A DNA stretch of 64,000 bases from Codonopsis lanceolata (Eukaryota > Streptophyta > Magnoliopsida > Asterales > Campanulaceae), in assembly GCA_013146195.2 (NCBI GenBank), contig CM028377.1, positions 21,195,980 through 21,259,979 on the forward strand, given 5' to 3'. Positions 22,225 through 33,691 of the stretch are shown one piece after another. The translations under genes were made by a program, and so were the position numbers. How positions within the stretch are numbered: the first letter of the stretch is position 1; every line of letters begins with the position of its first letter. The notes under the pieces are model-generated. The model worked only from the letters and a program-made list of their open reading frames with translations, searched no databases and was not told where the DNA came from.

Positions 22225-22935
22225 AAAAACACTCCAACAATGGACCAATTATGAAAATTAAGCAAAAAAGAGAAGTACTTGAAAGGGGTGAAGTTGGAGC
22301 AGACGAGGGCGAGGGAAAGAAAACAGAAACCTGAAAGAAGAAGGTCGCCGGCGTTAGTATGAAAATTGCAGAAACCGGCAGTAAGTCACCGACAAAAGAA
22401 CGGGATATTCAGAACTCACCAAATCAACCCAGAAAAGGGCCAAATGGCGACTTCGACATCAAGAAGGAAAAAATCGCCCAGAGGTTTAAGAGAAGAAGAA
22501 AACAGAAATGGCTCGAGTCGTAAGGAAGAAGCCAGGGTTTTTGGGAATTTATACGACCCATGTCCAACCGGGCCAACCCGATTCCAGACACGCGGGTCTC
22601 ATTGCACCACTGCCCGGCGGACACGTGTCACCAACCAACGAAACGACGTCGCCAAAAAAGAGGAAAACGGCGCCGAAATTACAATCATTAAATGAAAAGC
22701 CGACCAAGTAACGCTTCGAAAGACGCGTTATTAATGAGATGTGACTCTAAATGACGCCTCCATTTCGACCCCGAAGCAAGCTCGGTCCGAGGATCTTGTC
22801 AAACGCATCCCCGGTTTGTGTCCAAAACAGAAATGTGGATACTGCAATCAACAAAGGAAATCTCAGGTGAGGATGAACCGAGCTGTACTTTCGAAGCTTG
22901 GGATGAATCCTCGCACTTGGAAAGTCGGGGGCAAC
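22225..22935. other. 3' non-coding end of the gypsy element with polypurine tract
   Basis: This stretch would hold the promoter of the antisense gene (read leftward) and the 3' untranslated part of the element (read rightward). A purine-rich run AAAGTCGGGGG at 22921-22931 just before the 3' LTR is the likely polypurine primer. Short frames here show no conserved features. Confidence 0.6.
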
Positions 22936-23733
22936 TGAAGGGACCCGACCTGGCGCTCCTCACGTGGATGACACGTGGCAGCCAGATCGACTTAAACTGG
23001 GCCGAGGACGACCTCCTGTCCGGGCAAATCGAGCATCGCCAAGCCGATTCGACCATGATCAAAGCCGACCATAAAAGTATACAAGAGCTCAAGCATAATC
23101 GACCAAGCGACCATGAGACCCCATGGTCGGCACCACGACCCATCCAACTTGAATAAGAAGACGTCACCATAGTACGAAATACGCTAGATGGCTTCGCCTG
23201 ATTGGGAACATGTCAATGTGCTCTGTGTAAATCGTACCAATTACCACTGACCTCCTTCCTGATACACTGAAAACGTCTGACAAGGACATGGACCAATGAG
23301 AACTGGCCAACTCAGCCGACCAATAGGGTTGAACCCCAATTGTGGTATCCAGCTTTGGCTTGCAAGCCAAGCTAGGAAGGGACTATATAAATAGAGAACT
23401 TGGTCACCTTCACAAGGTAAGGCACTATTCACACTAAACCATTATTCTACACTTAATATTCATTCACGGTGATCTCAGGGAACGTCTATGTTCATCTTTG
23501 TTATTCCACTACTAACTCTCACGCCGGAGGGCTTTAGCTGGGATAACCTCCCAGCTCCCCTAACGGGGCCCTTCTTTGTAGCTCAGGTTACGGACTCAGG
23601 AAACCACAAGATCCGGCGTATTTGACGACAGACGAGCCAGACATCCAAACCTAGTTTCCATAATAGTCAAACACCGTCTTTGCTTTCCCACGTGGATTTC
23701 CGAATATAGTCACACCATAATCTGGCGTGATCA
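22936..23733 (+). repeat. 3' LTR of the gypsy element
   Basis: 798 bp, same ends as the 5' LTR, followed by the AGTTG target duplication at 23734-23738. The TATA box and upstream palindrome are conserved. By eye it differs from the 5' LTR by a few percent, mostly C/T and G/A changes. Confidence 0.95.
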
Positions 23734-23738
23734 AGTTG

Positions 23739-24408
23739 CATCTCGTTTAACTTTTTTAAAAAGTAGCACTTGTTCAGAAAATTTACAAAACAAACTTTTT
23801 TTTAGGGCAGAAGAACTACTATAAACTAGCTAGCTATGGTGAACGGCTTGACTAGTCAATGTAAATATCTGATTTTTGTTTACGAGCCTTCTGGAGAATC
23901 TGGACAAGTGATTTTAATTTTATTTTCTTATTACCACAATATATTACATGCATAGAAGATTTTTTTTCTTTAAAAAAATATGCATAAAAGATTAAAGTAA
24001 GTCTGATACACCAAGCAATACCATAAACACAAACGAAACAGAAAACTAAATGAAAATTGTTCGGAACAAACTATGCCCCGCGGTACGGACTTTTTGGTTT
24101 TTTGGCAAGAAAATGGTCAGATTGTGGTTGGTCAAAACGATCACATTGAGAAGCGATCTCAATCTAGGACAAATCGACTGCATCACTATGGGAGAAATTA
24201 GGAGGATATTTTTGTCATCAATGCAGTCACATTCGAGAGGGAATGCGACCGCACTCGATGGCAAAGCGGTCTCATCGCATCGCATGGAGCAATGCAACTG
24301 CATTTGTGTGGCATAATTGTTTTCTTTGTTTTTTGTTTAGTCGTTTTAGGGTTTAGTATTGTATTCCTATATATAGTTCTAACCCTAGAACGTGTACACG
24401 GTTGACAT
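23739..24408. other. Intergenic DNA, no gene
   Basis: AT-rich with no supported gene. An 88-codon plus frame at 24050-24316 overlaps words such as GCATCGCATGG and GCAGTCACATTCG and shows no protein family. The 8 bp at 24401-24408 are the hAT target duplication. Confidence 0.5.
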
Positions 24409-25391
24409 TAGAGATGTTAAATTGGGTTGACCATAACCCTATAGGGTCAGCCCTATATGGTTGTGACCCTATAGGGTCACGTGTTAAACGGGTAATTTAA
24501 ACAGGCCACTCAAATCACAACCCTAACCCTAACCATATAGGGTACGGTTTAACAGGGTCAACACTACTAACACATGATGCCTTATTTAAATCAAAAAATC
24601 GAAATTAAGTAACAAATATATTGACGGACAAGTGACAACGATTAACAATACGAATTAAAAACATGAAATCGAGTTTTCTTTTGAGAAAGTATCTTTTTCA
24701 ACATCATTATCCTCTTCATCTACAATAATAAAATAACATAAAATAAATGTTGGTAAGAAGTTAACACAAGCAAATTAATATTTTAATCAAATAGTAAAAT
24801 ATAATACTAAGGTCAACCCGTTTAGCACAGAATTTTAACGGGTTACATTTTCCCGACCCTAACCCTTTCCGATTCCCGATTAGCGGGTCAACCATGCGGT
24901 TCTTGACCATTTTAACATATCTAATTATGTATCCAAAAATCTCAATTTGACCAATTTTGGAAACTTATGTGTCTTACAACTGTACTTACGACCATGTTTG
25001 GGTTTGACTTTCATCTAATACACAAACATCATCACAAAGCTAACAGGGGATAGACATTGGTTTACCCAATGAAGTGATAATATATATTATGCATTTGAAT
25101 TTAAATCAAACAAGTTAGGATGGTTGAATGGTGTAAGGGGTCATCCATAAGTTCCTGTCTTCTTATTAGGTTGTGGGTTTGAATTTCAATTCTAACATTT
25201 TGAACCTCATTTTAGCTCAAAGCTTCCAGCCCGCGGGCCAGTCCTAGAACCCGCCAACCCAACCCAATTTACCCGTGACCCTATAGGGTCAGCCCGTTTA
25301 TTAAACCGGTTGGATTTTCCCAACCCTAACCCTTTCATGTTTCCGGTTAATAGAATCGACCCTACAGGTTCCGGCATTTTTAACATCTCTA
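24409..25391. mobile_element. Non-autonomous hAT-like element with perfect 8-bp TSD
   Basis: Begins TAGAGATGTTAAA and ends with its exact inverted copy. Flanked by GTTGACAT at 24401-24408 and 25392-25399. The 8-bp TSD and the TAGAG... ends point to the hAT superfamily. Inside are many copies of the near-palindrome ACCCTATAGGGT and no transposase frame. A tRNA-like stretch lies near 25118-25190. Confidence 0.88.
25118..25190 (+). repeat. Possible tRNA-derived SINE head inside the hAT-like element
   Basis: TGGTTGAATGGTGTAAGG resembles a polymerase III A box (as in tRNA-Ser/Leu), and GGGTTTGAATTTC about 45 bp later resembles a B box. No poly-A tail or TSD could be assigned. Confidence 0.35.
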
Positions 25392-25399
25392 GTTGACAT

Positions 25400-25748
25400 A
25401 ATAAAATTTCAAGAATCTGTTGACCCCAATCTTTCTTGATTGATCTTGTTATACTCAACTGGTACTGCTCACTTTTCCTAACGGAGAGGTCGGGTATTCA
25501 AATTTCACTAGAGACACCATGGACTTTATAACTCTTAATAGAGAGGTCAGGTGTTCAAGCCTCTTCAGAGGCACCGTTGTTGTTCAAGCCTTACACAAAA
25601 GTCCTATTTAGCTACTCACTTATCTTAATGGAGAGGTTGAGTGTTCAAGCCCTACCAAAGACACCTTGGTACTTCATTACTCTCAATCGAGAGGTCGGGT
25701 GTTCAAAGCCTCACTAGAGGCACTATTTGTTTGAGCCACACTAAAAGC

Positions 25749-25827
<79 letters not shown>

Positions 25828-26308
25828 GTCGTCTTTCAAGACATTAAAAATAATAAAAAATTAAGGGTTAGGGTACGGTCTATATCCCTTCCAACCTTAA
25901 AAAAATGTAAAAAAAAAATATTATTAAAAAAAATGCTATGTTAATTGTTTGCAAAGTCTTCCACTCTGCAGTGTGCACAACATAAATCTATCCCAAATAA
26001 AAATATTAGTTTTCTTTTTTCCATAGAGCCAATAATAATTAATCAATTAACTTTGGAACTGGCCATTCAAAAACTTAATAAATAAAATTTTCTTTTTTCT
26101 TACCTTTTCAAAATTAGTAGAATATTTTTCAAATTGATGTCGGCATACTATTATAACTAAGTTAAACATATCTATCATCACATGCTATAAAATACTGCTT
26201 AAAATTATGGTTATAAAAAAAAAATCATTGCTCAAGGAAAATGAATTATGGTAAAAATCCTCATTGTTTCTTGGCTTTATACTCGTTTTGACCAAATTGA
26301 AGAGGTAA
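25400..26308. other. Intergenic DNA with short diverged repeats
   Basis: No gene. Four copies of a GAGAGGTCGGGTGTTCAA-like word followed by a CACTAGAGGCAC-like word begin near 25484, 25541, 25631 and 25689, spaced 57, 90 and 58 bp. The GTGTTCAAGCC core is B-box-like, so tRNA-derived origin is possible. A (TA)n tract follows. The last 8 bp (26301-26308) are a TSD. Confidence 0.6.
25751..25824. repeat. (TA)n microsatellite
   Basis: About 37 uninterrupted TA units. Confidence 0.97.
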
Positions 26309-26999
26309 CAAGGCCGGCCCTGAGCATAGGCTCACTAGGCAGCCGCCTAGGGTCCCCGATTTTTTACATCAAAAAGGGCTCCCTAATCTCACTTTCTACT
26401 TAATAAATAAATAATAATTTGATATAGATGATTGTTTTGTTAATTAATCAATAGTTTAAGTTTTTAAATTTTGTTTACTCTTCCCGTCCCAAAATTATTG
26501 TTATGTTTTCCTTTTTTGAATGTCCCGATTTTTTGTCTAGTTTAAAAGTTTTTTTTAGGACAACACTTTTATCGTTCGATTTTTTATTGTTCCTCATACT
26601 TTAATTATGAGTCACATGAATATAAACTTTAAAGAAAACTACACATCATACCAATATTAATAATGAAGTCAATTGTTTTTCATTAATCCATGTGTTGGAT
26701 CAAACAAGACAACTTTGAGACGAAGGGAGTGTTTTTTTTTGTGTGAATAATTTTGTGTTTAAATATTTATTAGTTAGTGTGTCTATGAAAGTGTATTATT
26801 TATTTTTCTTTTTTTTAAATGATTAACGTTTTGTTAGCTTTTAAAAGAAATTAAAAACATGGATGTGAGAAAAAAAAAACAAAACGAAAAACAATTGATA
26901 TGATTTCGAACCAAAACTTTTAATATTTTAACATGTATATGGTTGGGGCCCCATTTATTGAATTTGCCCAGGGCCCTCAAAATCTCAAGGCCGGCACTG
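26309..26999. mobile_element. Non-autonomous hAT-like element with 8-bp TSD, hosting a Stowaway
   Basis: Left end CAAGGCCGGCC and right end reverse complement CAGTGCCGGCC form short inverted repeats of the common hAT style CAGGGCCGGCC. AGAGGTAA at 26301-26308 and 27000-27007 is an exact 8-bp TSD. The arms contain CCGCCTAGGGTCCCC and GGGCCCTC words; no transposase. The AT-rich interior is a decayed Stowaway at 26478-26729. Confidence 0.85.
26478..26729. mobile_element. Stowaway MITE nested in an hAT-like element
   Basis: Imperfect inverted ends CTCTTCCCGTCCCAAAAT and CTCCCTTCGTCTCAAAGT (right end, reverse complement); TA on the left (26476-26477), TG on the right. Internal sequence matches the 5932-6189 copy in the same orientation. 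Confidence 0.75.
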
Positions 27000-27317
27000 A
27001 GAGGTAAATTTTGTTTTTTTCATGCTGATAAGTATTCTTTGACAAATCTACCTATTTCACGTGATTTATAAGTGTAGTACTTACAACGATAATATAGTTT
27101 TATTTTTCCAAATTATTAATTGAAAAACATGTTCAATTTCTTCGCATGATTTAGATGTCTAGACTGTAGTTTTTATTTTCTCTCCATAGAAGTGGAGAAA
27201 ATCTAGTGAAAGCAAATTTTAATTTAGTTGAATTGAAGTTGTTTCATCTATATAACGGCTGGGTCTTTGAAAATCTTTGTATAATTTCCAGTCATATGAT
27301 GTGTAGTGTCATGTGTG

Positions 27318-27343
27318 AAGAAGAAGAAGAAGAAGAAGAAGAG
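27318..27343. repeat. (GAA)n microsatellite
   Basis: About eight GAA units, ~50 bp downstream of the NAC stop codon, possibly in its 3' UTR (read as TTC on the gene strand). Confidence 0.9.
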
Positions 27344-27395
27344 CTTGCATAAATTGGTTTACGAATTGATAAGTAACAACATTAATTAAGAAGAA

Positions 27396-28395
27396 TTAAC
27401 GCAGTACAATGCTTGGCTCATTGATCATATCGTGGCTTGACGAGACCTCTGTGGTAACGCTTGAATCAGAAGAACAAGTGGCGGAATCATCGCTGCTGCT
27501 TATTGAATCACTTAACCATTTCTGTTGAGTCGACGTGGTCAACCCAAGATCAAGACTAGTACTGATCTTGGCTTTGTTAATGTCCTCGAAAACTGTTGTT
27601 TGTGTTTTCCTCTTCATAATCAGTACATGACAGAGTACCCAATCCCCCATTTGTACCCAAGATTTCTGAACATATATATCCATGCATGAATTCATGGGTT
27701 CTGATCGATGATCAAGCTACTTAATTATATATATATATATAAATCATAAGTTAATAATTAATAATTAATGTTACCTGCTGGTGAGTAGTGGGGTGATTGA
27801 TGAGGGAGTGGAGGCGATACTCATGCATGATCCAACGAGTTCTACGGCCATCTTTAAAGAAAACCAGTGTCTTCTTCATCCCCATTATTGCAATCTCTCT
27901 CCTTGATCTTGAATTACCAAAACCTCTAATTGCAGCAGGAGGACTAATTCGCTTGTCCACACCCGTCCCCTTCCAATAATTTCTATTTCCAATATTCCCA
28001 TTCCCATACATTGTACTATCATCTGAGTTCTTCTTGCTAAAAAAGTACCTATCTTGCTCCCAATCACCTACGTGTGCGTTCAAAATGAAAAGAAAAATCA
28101 ATTATAAATATATATTTTGTTGGAAATATATATAAATATATATATGTTATATGTAGGTACGTATACCTGGCAAGTCCCACGGATTGTATTTGGAAATGTT
28201 GATGAGTTCAGGGATGATAGTAGCAGGCAAAGGGCAGGAGATTGTTTTACGTATCAAGTACTGGAAGACAATCTCTTGGTCAGTAGGCTGGAACCGGAAT
28301 CCGGGAGGCAGTTTTATGGCTCCATCTTTAACAAAATTCAGCTTTCTTACCTGCACCATATTGTCACTCAACTTATCTCCTCCCTCCGTTGACAT
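27396..28395 (-). CDS. NAC-domain transcription factor, NAC83/VNI2-like (three exons)
   Basis: Exons on the minus strand: 28395-28167, 28067-27775, 27665-27396. All introns are GT/AG and keep frame, giving 263 residues. NAC subdomain A is LPPGFRFQPTDQEIVFQYL (residues ~29-47), B ends NPWDLPG at the first junction, C begins RYFFSKK, D is KGTGVDKRI plus GMKKTLVFFKDG, and E has WIMHEYRL. The exon structure is the usual NAC pattern. The C-terminal ~80 residues are Ser/Thr/Asp-rich, as expected of an activation region. Such proteins bind CGT(G/A)-type DNA sites in the nucleus; VNI2 relatives act in xylem and senescence, but the specific role here is inferred from resemblance. A Gly/Asn/Ser/Arg-rich insertion between subdomains C and D is longer than usual. 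No membrane segment. Confidence 0.93.
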
Positions 28396-28739
28396 GAAAG
28401 AATCGGTTGAGTATATATGAAGCTAGCTAGAGCCTAAAGGAGGTTTTAGTTGGTTCAAGTGTGAAAGATAAGGTGGGATATATATGGGGACTTTATAAGG
28501 TGTGCTAATATAGGGATCGGATGGATTTGGTTGAGGCGAGTAGTTAACTTTATTTATATTGTCTCGGATGCTGGATCGCAACTCCAATTAAAGTAAGAGG
28601 TGGTCTCCTTTAGGACAGTTTTACAGATCCTTATTCGTAAAACAGATCTATCCAGGTTAAATGATTTAAAATTCAGAAATCTCAATATAATTCTTTAGTT
28701 TTTAAAAATTACAGCGTCACCTCTTATATTTATATATGC
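28396..28739 (-). promoter_or_regulatory. NAC gene upstream region
   Basis: Immediate 5' flank of the NAC start on the minus strand. TATATATA runs at about 28411-28418 and 28477-28484 are candidate TATA elements. No specific transcription factor sites are claimed. Confidence 0.35.
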
Positions 28740-29345
28740 AAAGTGTTACTTTTTATTATTCACAGTGTCACTTTATAGTATAAAATGTGTCACTTTTGGT
28801 CTTAGAAGTGTCACCTTGAATTTTTAATGAAAATTATAAATTTTCCCAAAAAAAAGTGTTACTTTTTAGGTTTAAATATATCAATTTTAGTCTTAAATGT
28901 GTTACTTTTACTTTGAAAAGTGTCTCATTTTTTTATAAATAAAAATCATTACATTTGACACTAAAGTGTTACTTTATAACATTAAAAATGTCACTTTTTA
29001 GTATTAAATGTATAGCTTTTGACCGTACAAGTGTCATTTTGTCTTATAAATAAAAATCGTCGTTATTAACCTTAAAAGTGTCACTTTGTAGCATTGAAAA
29101 TTTCACATTTTAGTATTAAATGTGTCACTTTTGGCAGTCAACGTTAGTTTTAAAGTGACACTTTGAGTATCATTTTTTGGTATTAAATATATCACTTTTT
29201 AGTATTAAGAGTGTCACTTTTTAGTATTTAGAGTAATTACTTTGTATTTTAATGAGAATTATAATAAATTTCCCTTTATAATGTCACTTTCAACCTTAAA
29301 ATATGTCACTTTTGTCTTTTCAATGTGTCACGTTTGACTTTAAAT
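28740..29345. repeat. Irregular minisatellite built on a GTGTCACTTT motif
   Basis: More than a dozen copies of (A/T)(A)GTGTCACTTTT or close variants, separated by AT-rich spacers such as TTAGTATTAAAT, at roughly 20-45 bp intervals. No reading frame and no TIRs. It lies about 350 bp upstream of the NAC start. Confidence 0.85.
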
Positions 29346-29602
29346 GTGTCAATTAGCATTTCGTTAAAATCCATTAGGGTCCGTCAAGTATCCCAAGACA
29401 ATTGATGCTAACGGAGCTGACAAATGATTAAAGCATGAGAAACATAAGAATTTTAGCGGCAAACCTTGAAAGTACAGGGCACCGGAGCAAATGACACATC
29501 TCGCCAATAAAACTTAAAAGCAGCTCACTAAATTCTAAACCTGAAGTGATTCGCTATGAACTATCTCAACTGATTTTTTTTTTTGTCAATTCTTGTAACA
29601 TA

Positions 29603-29983
29603 CTCCCTCCGGACTTATATATAAGCAAAACTAACTGATTTCACACAGATTAAGAAAGTAAGTTAAATTAGTTAAATTGTCTTGATTTTATATAAAACAA
29701 AAGTATACTTACGAAAATACCCTTAAGTATTTCACTCAAAACTGATGACAATTAATGCAATATTAACTCATTGTAATCAATTCATTATAGTCCCTTTTAT
29801 AATTAGTGGCTCTTTGTGTATAGGGAATGTGCACACATCTTGAAAAACAAAAGAATTAACAAGAGGTATTTTTGGTACCAAACTTCTTGGAAGTTGTGAG
29901 TAGAGTTTAATATGGTGATTTTTGCTTATATTTAAGTCCACCAAAATTTGATATTTTTTGTTTATATATAGGTCCAAAGGGAG
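29603..29983. mobile_element. Stowaway-like MITE, second family
   Basis: 381 bp between TA dinucleotides (29601-29602, 29984-29985). Left end CTCCCTCCGGACTTATATAT and right end reverse complement CTCCCTTTGGACCTATATAT are inverted repeats that extend ~25 bp. The interior differs from the 4771-type family. Confidence 0.88.
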
Positions 29984-29985
29984 TA

Positions 29986-32521
29986 TTATTTATTTATTAT
30001 GACTCGTGAATTTCTAAATGGGGCTTCATCTTACGGATTTAGGATCCATAAGATCGTCCTACACAAGTCTTTGCGATAAAGTAATCTATATTTTCACCTA
30101 TGTAAAATATGTTCTTTTTTTTTATTTTGTTGAAAGTTCTCGTGCTTTGGAAGTTCTTATACCAAGGGCAATTCAATTTAAATCCACGGCGTTTAACAAT
30201 TTCACAATAATTTTGATTTATGCTTAGAGTTAGTATAAATAGGTAATAATTAATCAGAATAAGGAGTATTCCTCTCTCATACATACTCTTTCAGTTTCTA
30301 CTTTCTACCACGACAACGAAACGAACGTTAAACCAAGTTTATGAACAAAATGGAGGATAGTTTTCTTTTAGACTCATTCATGTAGTATATTGCGAGGGAA
30401 ATAGCGCCATTATTGAGCATGAAGACAATTATCGATGGATTTTGTGAATGAAATTTATAAGTTCTATGTTTCTGTAAATCAATTTTATTTAGTAGATTTT
30501 GGTACTTTTTGTTTTCAATTTGAAAGTATATTTTTGTCAAAACAAATTTTACTATATTTAAGTTTTGAAAGCATAAATTTATAAATAATGTTAAATAGAT
30601 ATACTTATGCAGGTTCTCTGCTCAAACATATAAGTCGATAATATACGTTTTTTACTTATCAAAATAGGGAGGGGAAAAAAAAAGCAGAATTGAAAGGTCA
30701 AAAGTAAGCCGTATTACGGCCTCTCTCTTCCCCCTTTTCTACTTGTTAATTGCAATTCTAACTTTAAACTAGAGTCTAGAGATTATGGCTTCTTTTAGAG
30801 CATGCTTTTGGACAATGTTGAGTCATTTGTATTAAATATGTCTCACAAACATTGCAAATGTTGTTGTCCTATGTGCCTATTTCTATTTGGCTATTTCTTT
30901 TCTTTTTTGACCATTTATCTTCCTTAATTACTCCATAATGTTATTCCTTGTAGACTTGTAGTTGTAACTCAATGTTTATGCTTTAGCAGGCGAAATTAAT
31001 ACAATCATAATAATGACAACATCACATTGTACATGGAGATTTAAACATTTTATAATTGATTAATTTGTTTAATGGATTTAGCTTTTAAGGAGTATAATGG
31101 AGGTATGACATAAAAAGGTCATTCATCCAACTATTGGTTTCGTAATTAAAACTTAATTTGATGAGTAAAAACTAAGTAAACGTATCCTTTTTTAAGGTTG
31201 AATGAATTTGAATTATTTATTGGGTAATTTTTTTGTAAAATTATTTTACGGATTTTTATTGTTTAGATGGAGCTCCACTCTCTCACAGTTTAACCCATCA
31301 ATATACGATGAATCGAATAAAGATGATTCATCTTACAAAAAATATCCTTAAGACCGTCTTAACTAATTTTTTGACTTATTTATTTGGTAGGAGAGGGGAG
31401 AAAAAAGAAAAGCAGAAAAGATGGAAATGTTTTTAAGGGGAAAGCAAAAGCCCTTACAAATATAATAAAGCAAACGCGAAAGAGTAATAGAAGAAGGAGA
31501 AGGAGAAGGAGATTTGACTTATTCATATTCCTTTTCATCATAAATGCATTTATGAATGTGCTTTCCTTCGTTGAGAAGATGTTGCTTTTCTTGCATTCCT
31601 AAGTCCTAACTGCTGTGAGCCTGTGATGTACAGTATTCAATAAAGTCAGCTCCTCAAACCCACAAAAAAGCTACTACTTTGTTCTCTGAATTCTCGTAGC
31701 TTTTTTTTTTAATATGTATAGGTAAGTGTGACGTAATTTAGTTAGTCCGATCCTCACAAAAATAAAATTATTAAAAATAAAATTATATGCGGTTATAGTT
31801 GTGGTGTATCAATTTAAAACATTTCTCGAATTCTTGTGCCTTTGTGCAAAAAATAAAAATAAAAATGGAAATGTACAGGTCTATCATTTTATTTAAAAAA
31901 ATGGAGGGTATAAGTAAAAAAGATTACCTAAAAGAATTGACCTAAATAAAGAGTGTAATCACGTGTGTGAGAAAGGCACACGAGCGTAATAAAGCAATGA
32001 ATACTAACTAAAGGAGGAAAGTTATACATTTGTGCCCATAACATGATTACATATTAACATTCTTTTCACAAATGTGAGGCGGGGATGGGATGGAACCAAT
32101 TTTGTGCAAGAAATAAGAATACTTCACCTTCAAGCAATACCCCTTGTACATGAGATTTACTATATATATAATTCGAAAAAGGTCCACTTTTAACGGTTTG
32201 ATAACAGGCAAACAAATTTTCGGGAAGCGCATAATAAAGTCTACTTTAATGCATTGCGATGCATAATTTGATAAGATGATGACGATGCATGCTTTTATCA
32301 TTGCGATATATTGATTTAAAACCGCAAAGCATGAAAGTAAACTTTTAACGTTTTGATAATTGGGAAAATTTCGAGCAGGTCCACTTTGGTAAAAGTTCAA
32401 TCACTTTAGGTTACGATAATATTATCAAAGTGTTAACGTCTACTTTTAATGCAGCATCGCGATAGATCACTTGATAAGACAATGAATCGTTTGTTATCAT
32501 ATGATGCGTCAAATGTGGATT
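29986..32521. other. AT-rich intergenic region, no gene
   Basis: No gene supported. A 72-codon plus frame at 31384-31602 starts basic (Lys/Arg rich) and ends hydrophobic but matches nothing I know. From 32150 to 32521 a TTTTAACGGTTTGATAA-like word recurs together with GCATTGCGATGCAT-type palindromic words; the copia element inserted in one of these words. Confidence 0.5.
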
Positions 32522-32526
32522 TTAAC

Positions 32527-33395
32527 CGAAAGAACACAATAGCTAGAATTCTCAAGAGATGCCAATGTAGCTTCTGATGTAGCTACAATGGAAGTCACAA
32601 TGGACAAAATAAAACAGAACAGCGGAAGATGAATTAATCAAACAGCAAAAAGAATCACAAAAGTTAACTAAACAATCTATAAGCCTATACTTGTAGATCT
32701 AGCCTCATGACCAAAAAGATTTCACTAAAAAGATTAATTGTTTTACAAAAAGATTGTGAAATCACCAAACAAAACACTCTCACAAGACAACAAGCCTTGG
32801 AGAGCAAAAAACCCACAGAAAACAAGTATAACAAAAGTGGAAAGAAACAAAACAGCTTCCTAAAATCTAGCAGGAAGACAAAACAGCACCAACTCTCAAT
32901 GTAGCTTCCAATGTTGTAACATCCAAAGCTACAATAAAAAACTGCTGCACATCTGGAACAAAAACTGCTTCTGGAACTTCAGATAATCTGCACTTAGCTT
33001 TTTCTTTCAGCTCTCACACAATCTCCCAGCCACTTACTTTTAGCCGTTCCAAGTCTTCTATTTATATTGTGGTGTAACCCTACACACAAGAGAGAAACCA
33101 ACTCCAAGAAGGACAAGGATTATAATTAGAATTAAAAGCAACTTCCTTAATTGTTAGATCTACTTGCCATATTAAAGAGGACTTCAAGACACGGCCGTAA
33201 GAGAAGATCTGAGCCTAGATTTGTTACCAAAAATAATTCCTTAAATTTAGGTTCAAGAAACCCAAAGAATAATGATTTATTTAGTTATCGGATTTGAAGG
33301 ATTTTGATACCATATATTCCAAACTTGTCTAATTTGTATTTACCAAGAAAAGGGAAACAAAAACTAAAATAGGCATGACCTATTTTACCCTTACA
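32527..33395 (-). repeat. 3' LTR of the copia element
   Basis: 869 bp. On the minus strand it begins TGTAAGGGTAAAATAGG and ends TTCTTTCG, where the 5' LTR has the canonical CA. It lacks a 12-bp block (about 50066-50077) present in the 5' LTR within a repeated motif. Confidence 0.93.
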
Positions 33396-33412
33396 ATCAC
33401 CCCCTTTGTTGA
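33396..33412 (-). other. Polypurine tract of the copia element
   Basis: On the minus strand, AACAAAGGGGGTGAT immediately precedes the 3' LTR start, as expected for the plus-strand primer. Confidence 0.7.
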
Positions 33413-33691
33413 GCCTTTCTGGTCAAATATTATGACAAGTGTTGCCATTTTCAAAACAATCATTCAGCCTGCATTTGTTAGTAAAGAAACACCCCCTGAA
33501 TATATCACATACAGAAAAGATATTATCAAGGAGAATGTAGAGCAGACAATCAAGCATGTAATATCCACAAGTAGTTGAGTAAACCACAAATCAGAATAGC
33601 TTATTACAAACCAAAAAGTAGCAGGGAACAGAAAATAGAAAATATTGTGTTTGATTACAAACAGGAATCAGACATCAGACAACATCAGATA

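Larger units (their letters stand above)
11605..23733 (+). mobile_element. Ty3/gypsy LTR retrotransposon, Tat/Retand-like, complete but defective
   Basis: A 12.1-kb element with two ~800-bp LTRs beginning TG and ending CA. The 5-bp TSD AGTTG (11600-11604 and 23734-23738) shows a single intact insertion. Order: LTR, tRNA-Glu-type primer site, gag, protease, reverse transcriptase, RNase H, second (archaeal-type) RNase H, integrase, 87-bp tandem repeats, antisense gene, purine tract, LTR. The dual RNase H and the antisense ORF downstream of integrase place it in the Tat clade (Ogre/Retand group). All plus-strand reading frames are broken. Many stops are TAG or TGA where the family has CAG or CGA, as expected from deamination of methylated cytosine. 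The LTRs differ by scattered, mostly transition, changes. Confidence 0.93.

Noticed and set aside
24050..24316. 88-codon plus frame as a small gene
   Set aside because: Sequence is dominated by repeated GCATCGCA/CAGTCGCA words; overlaps an equally long antisense frame and matches no family.
24518..24545. Interstitial telomere repeat
   Set aside because: Only two or three CCCTAA units within a larger ACCCTATAGGGT-rich transposon; the plant telomere unit CCCTAAA is not present in series.
31384..31602. 72-codon frame with basic start and hydrophobic end as a secreted or membrane peptide
   Set aside because: The basic part comes from a purine microsatellite-like run (AGAAGGAGAAGG); no homology recognised.
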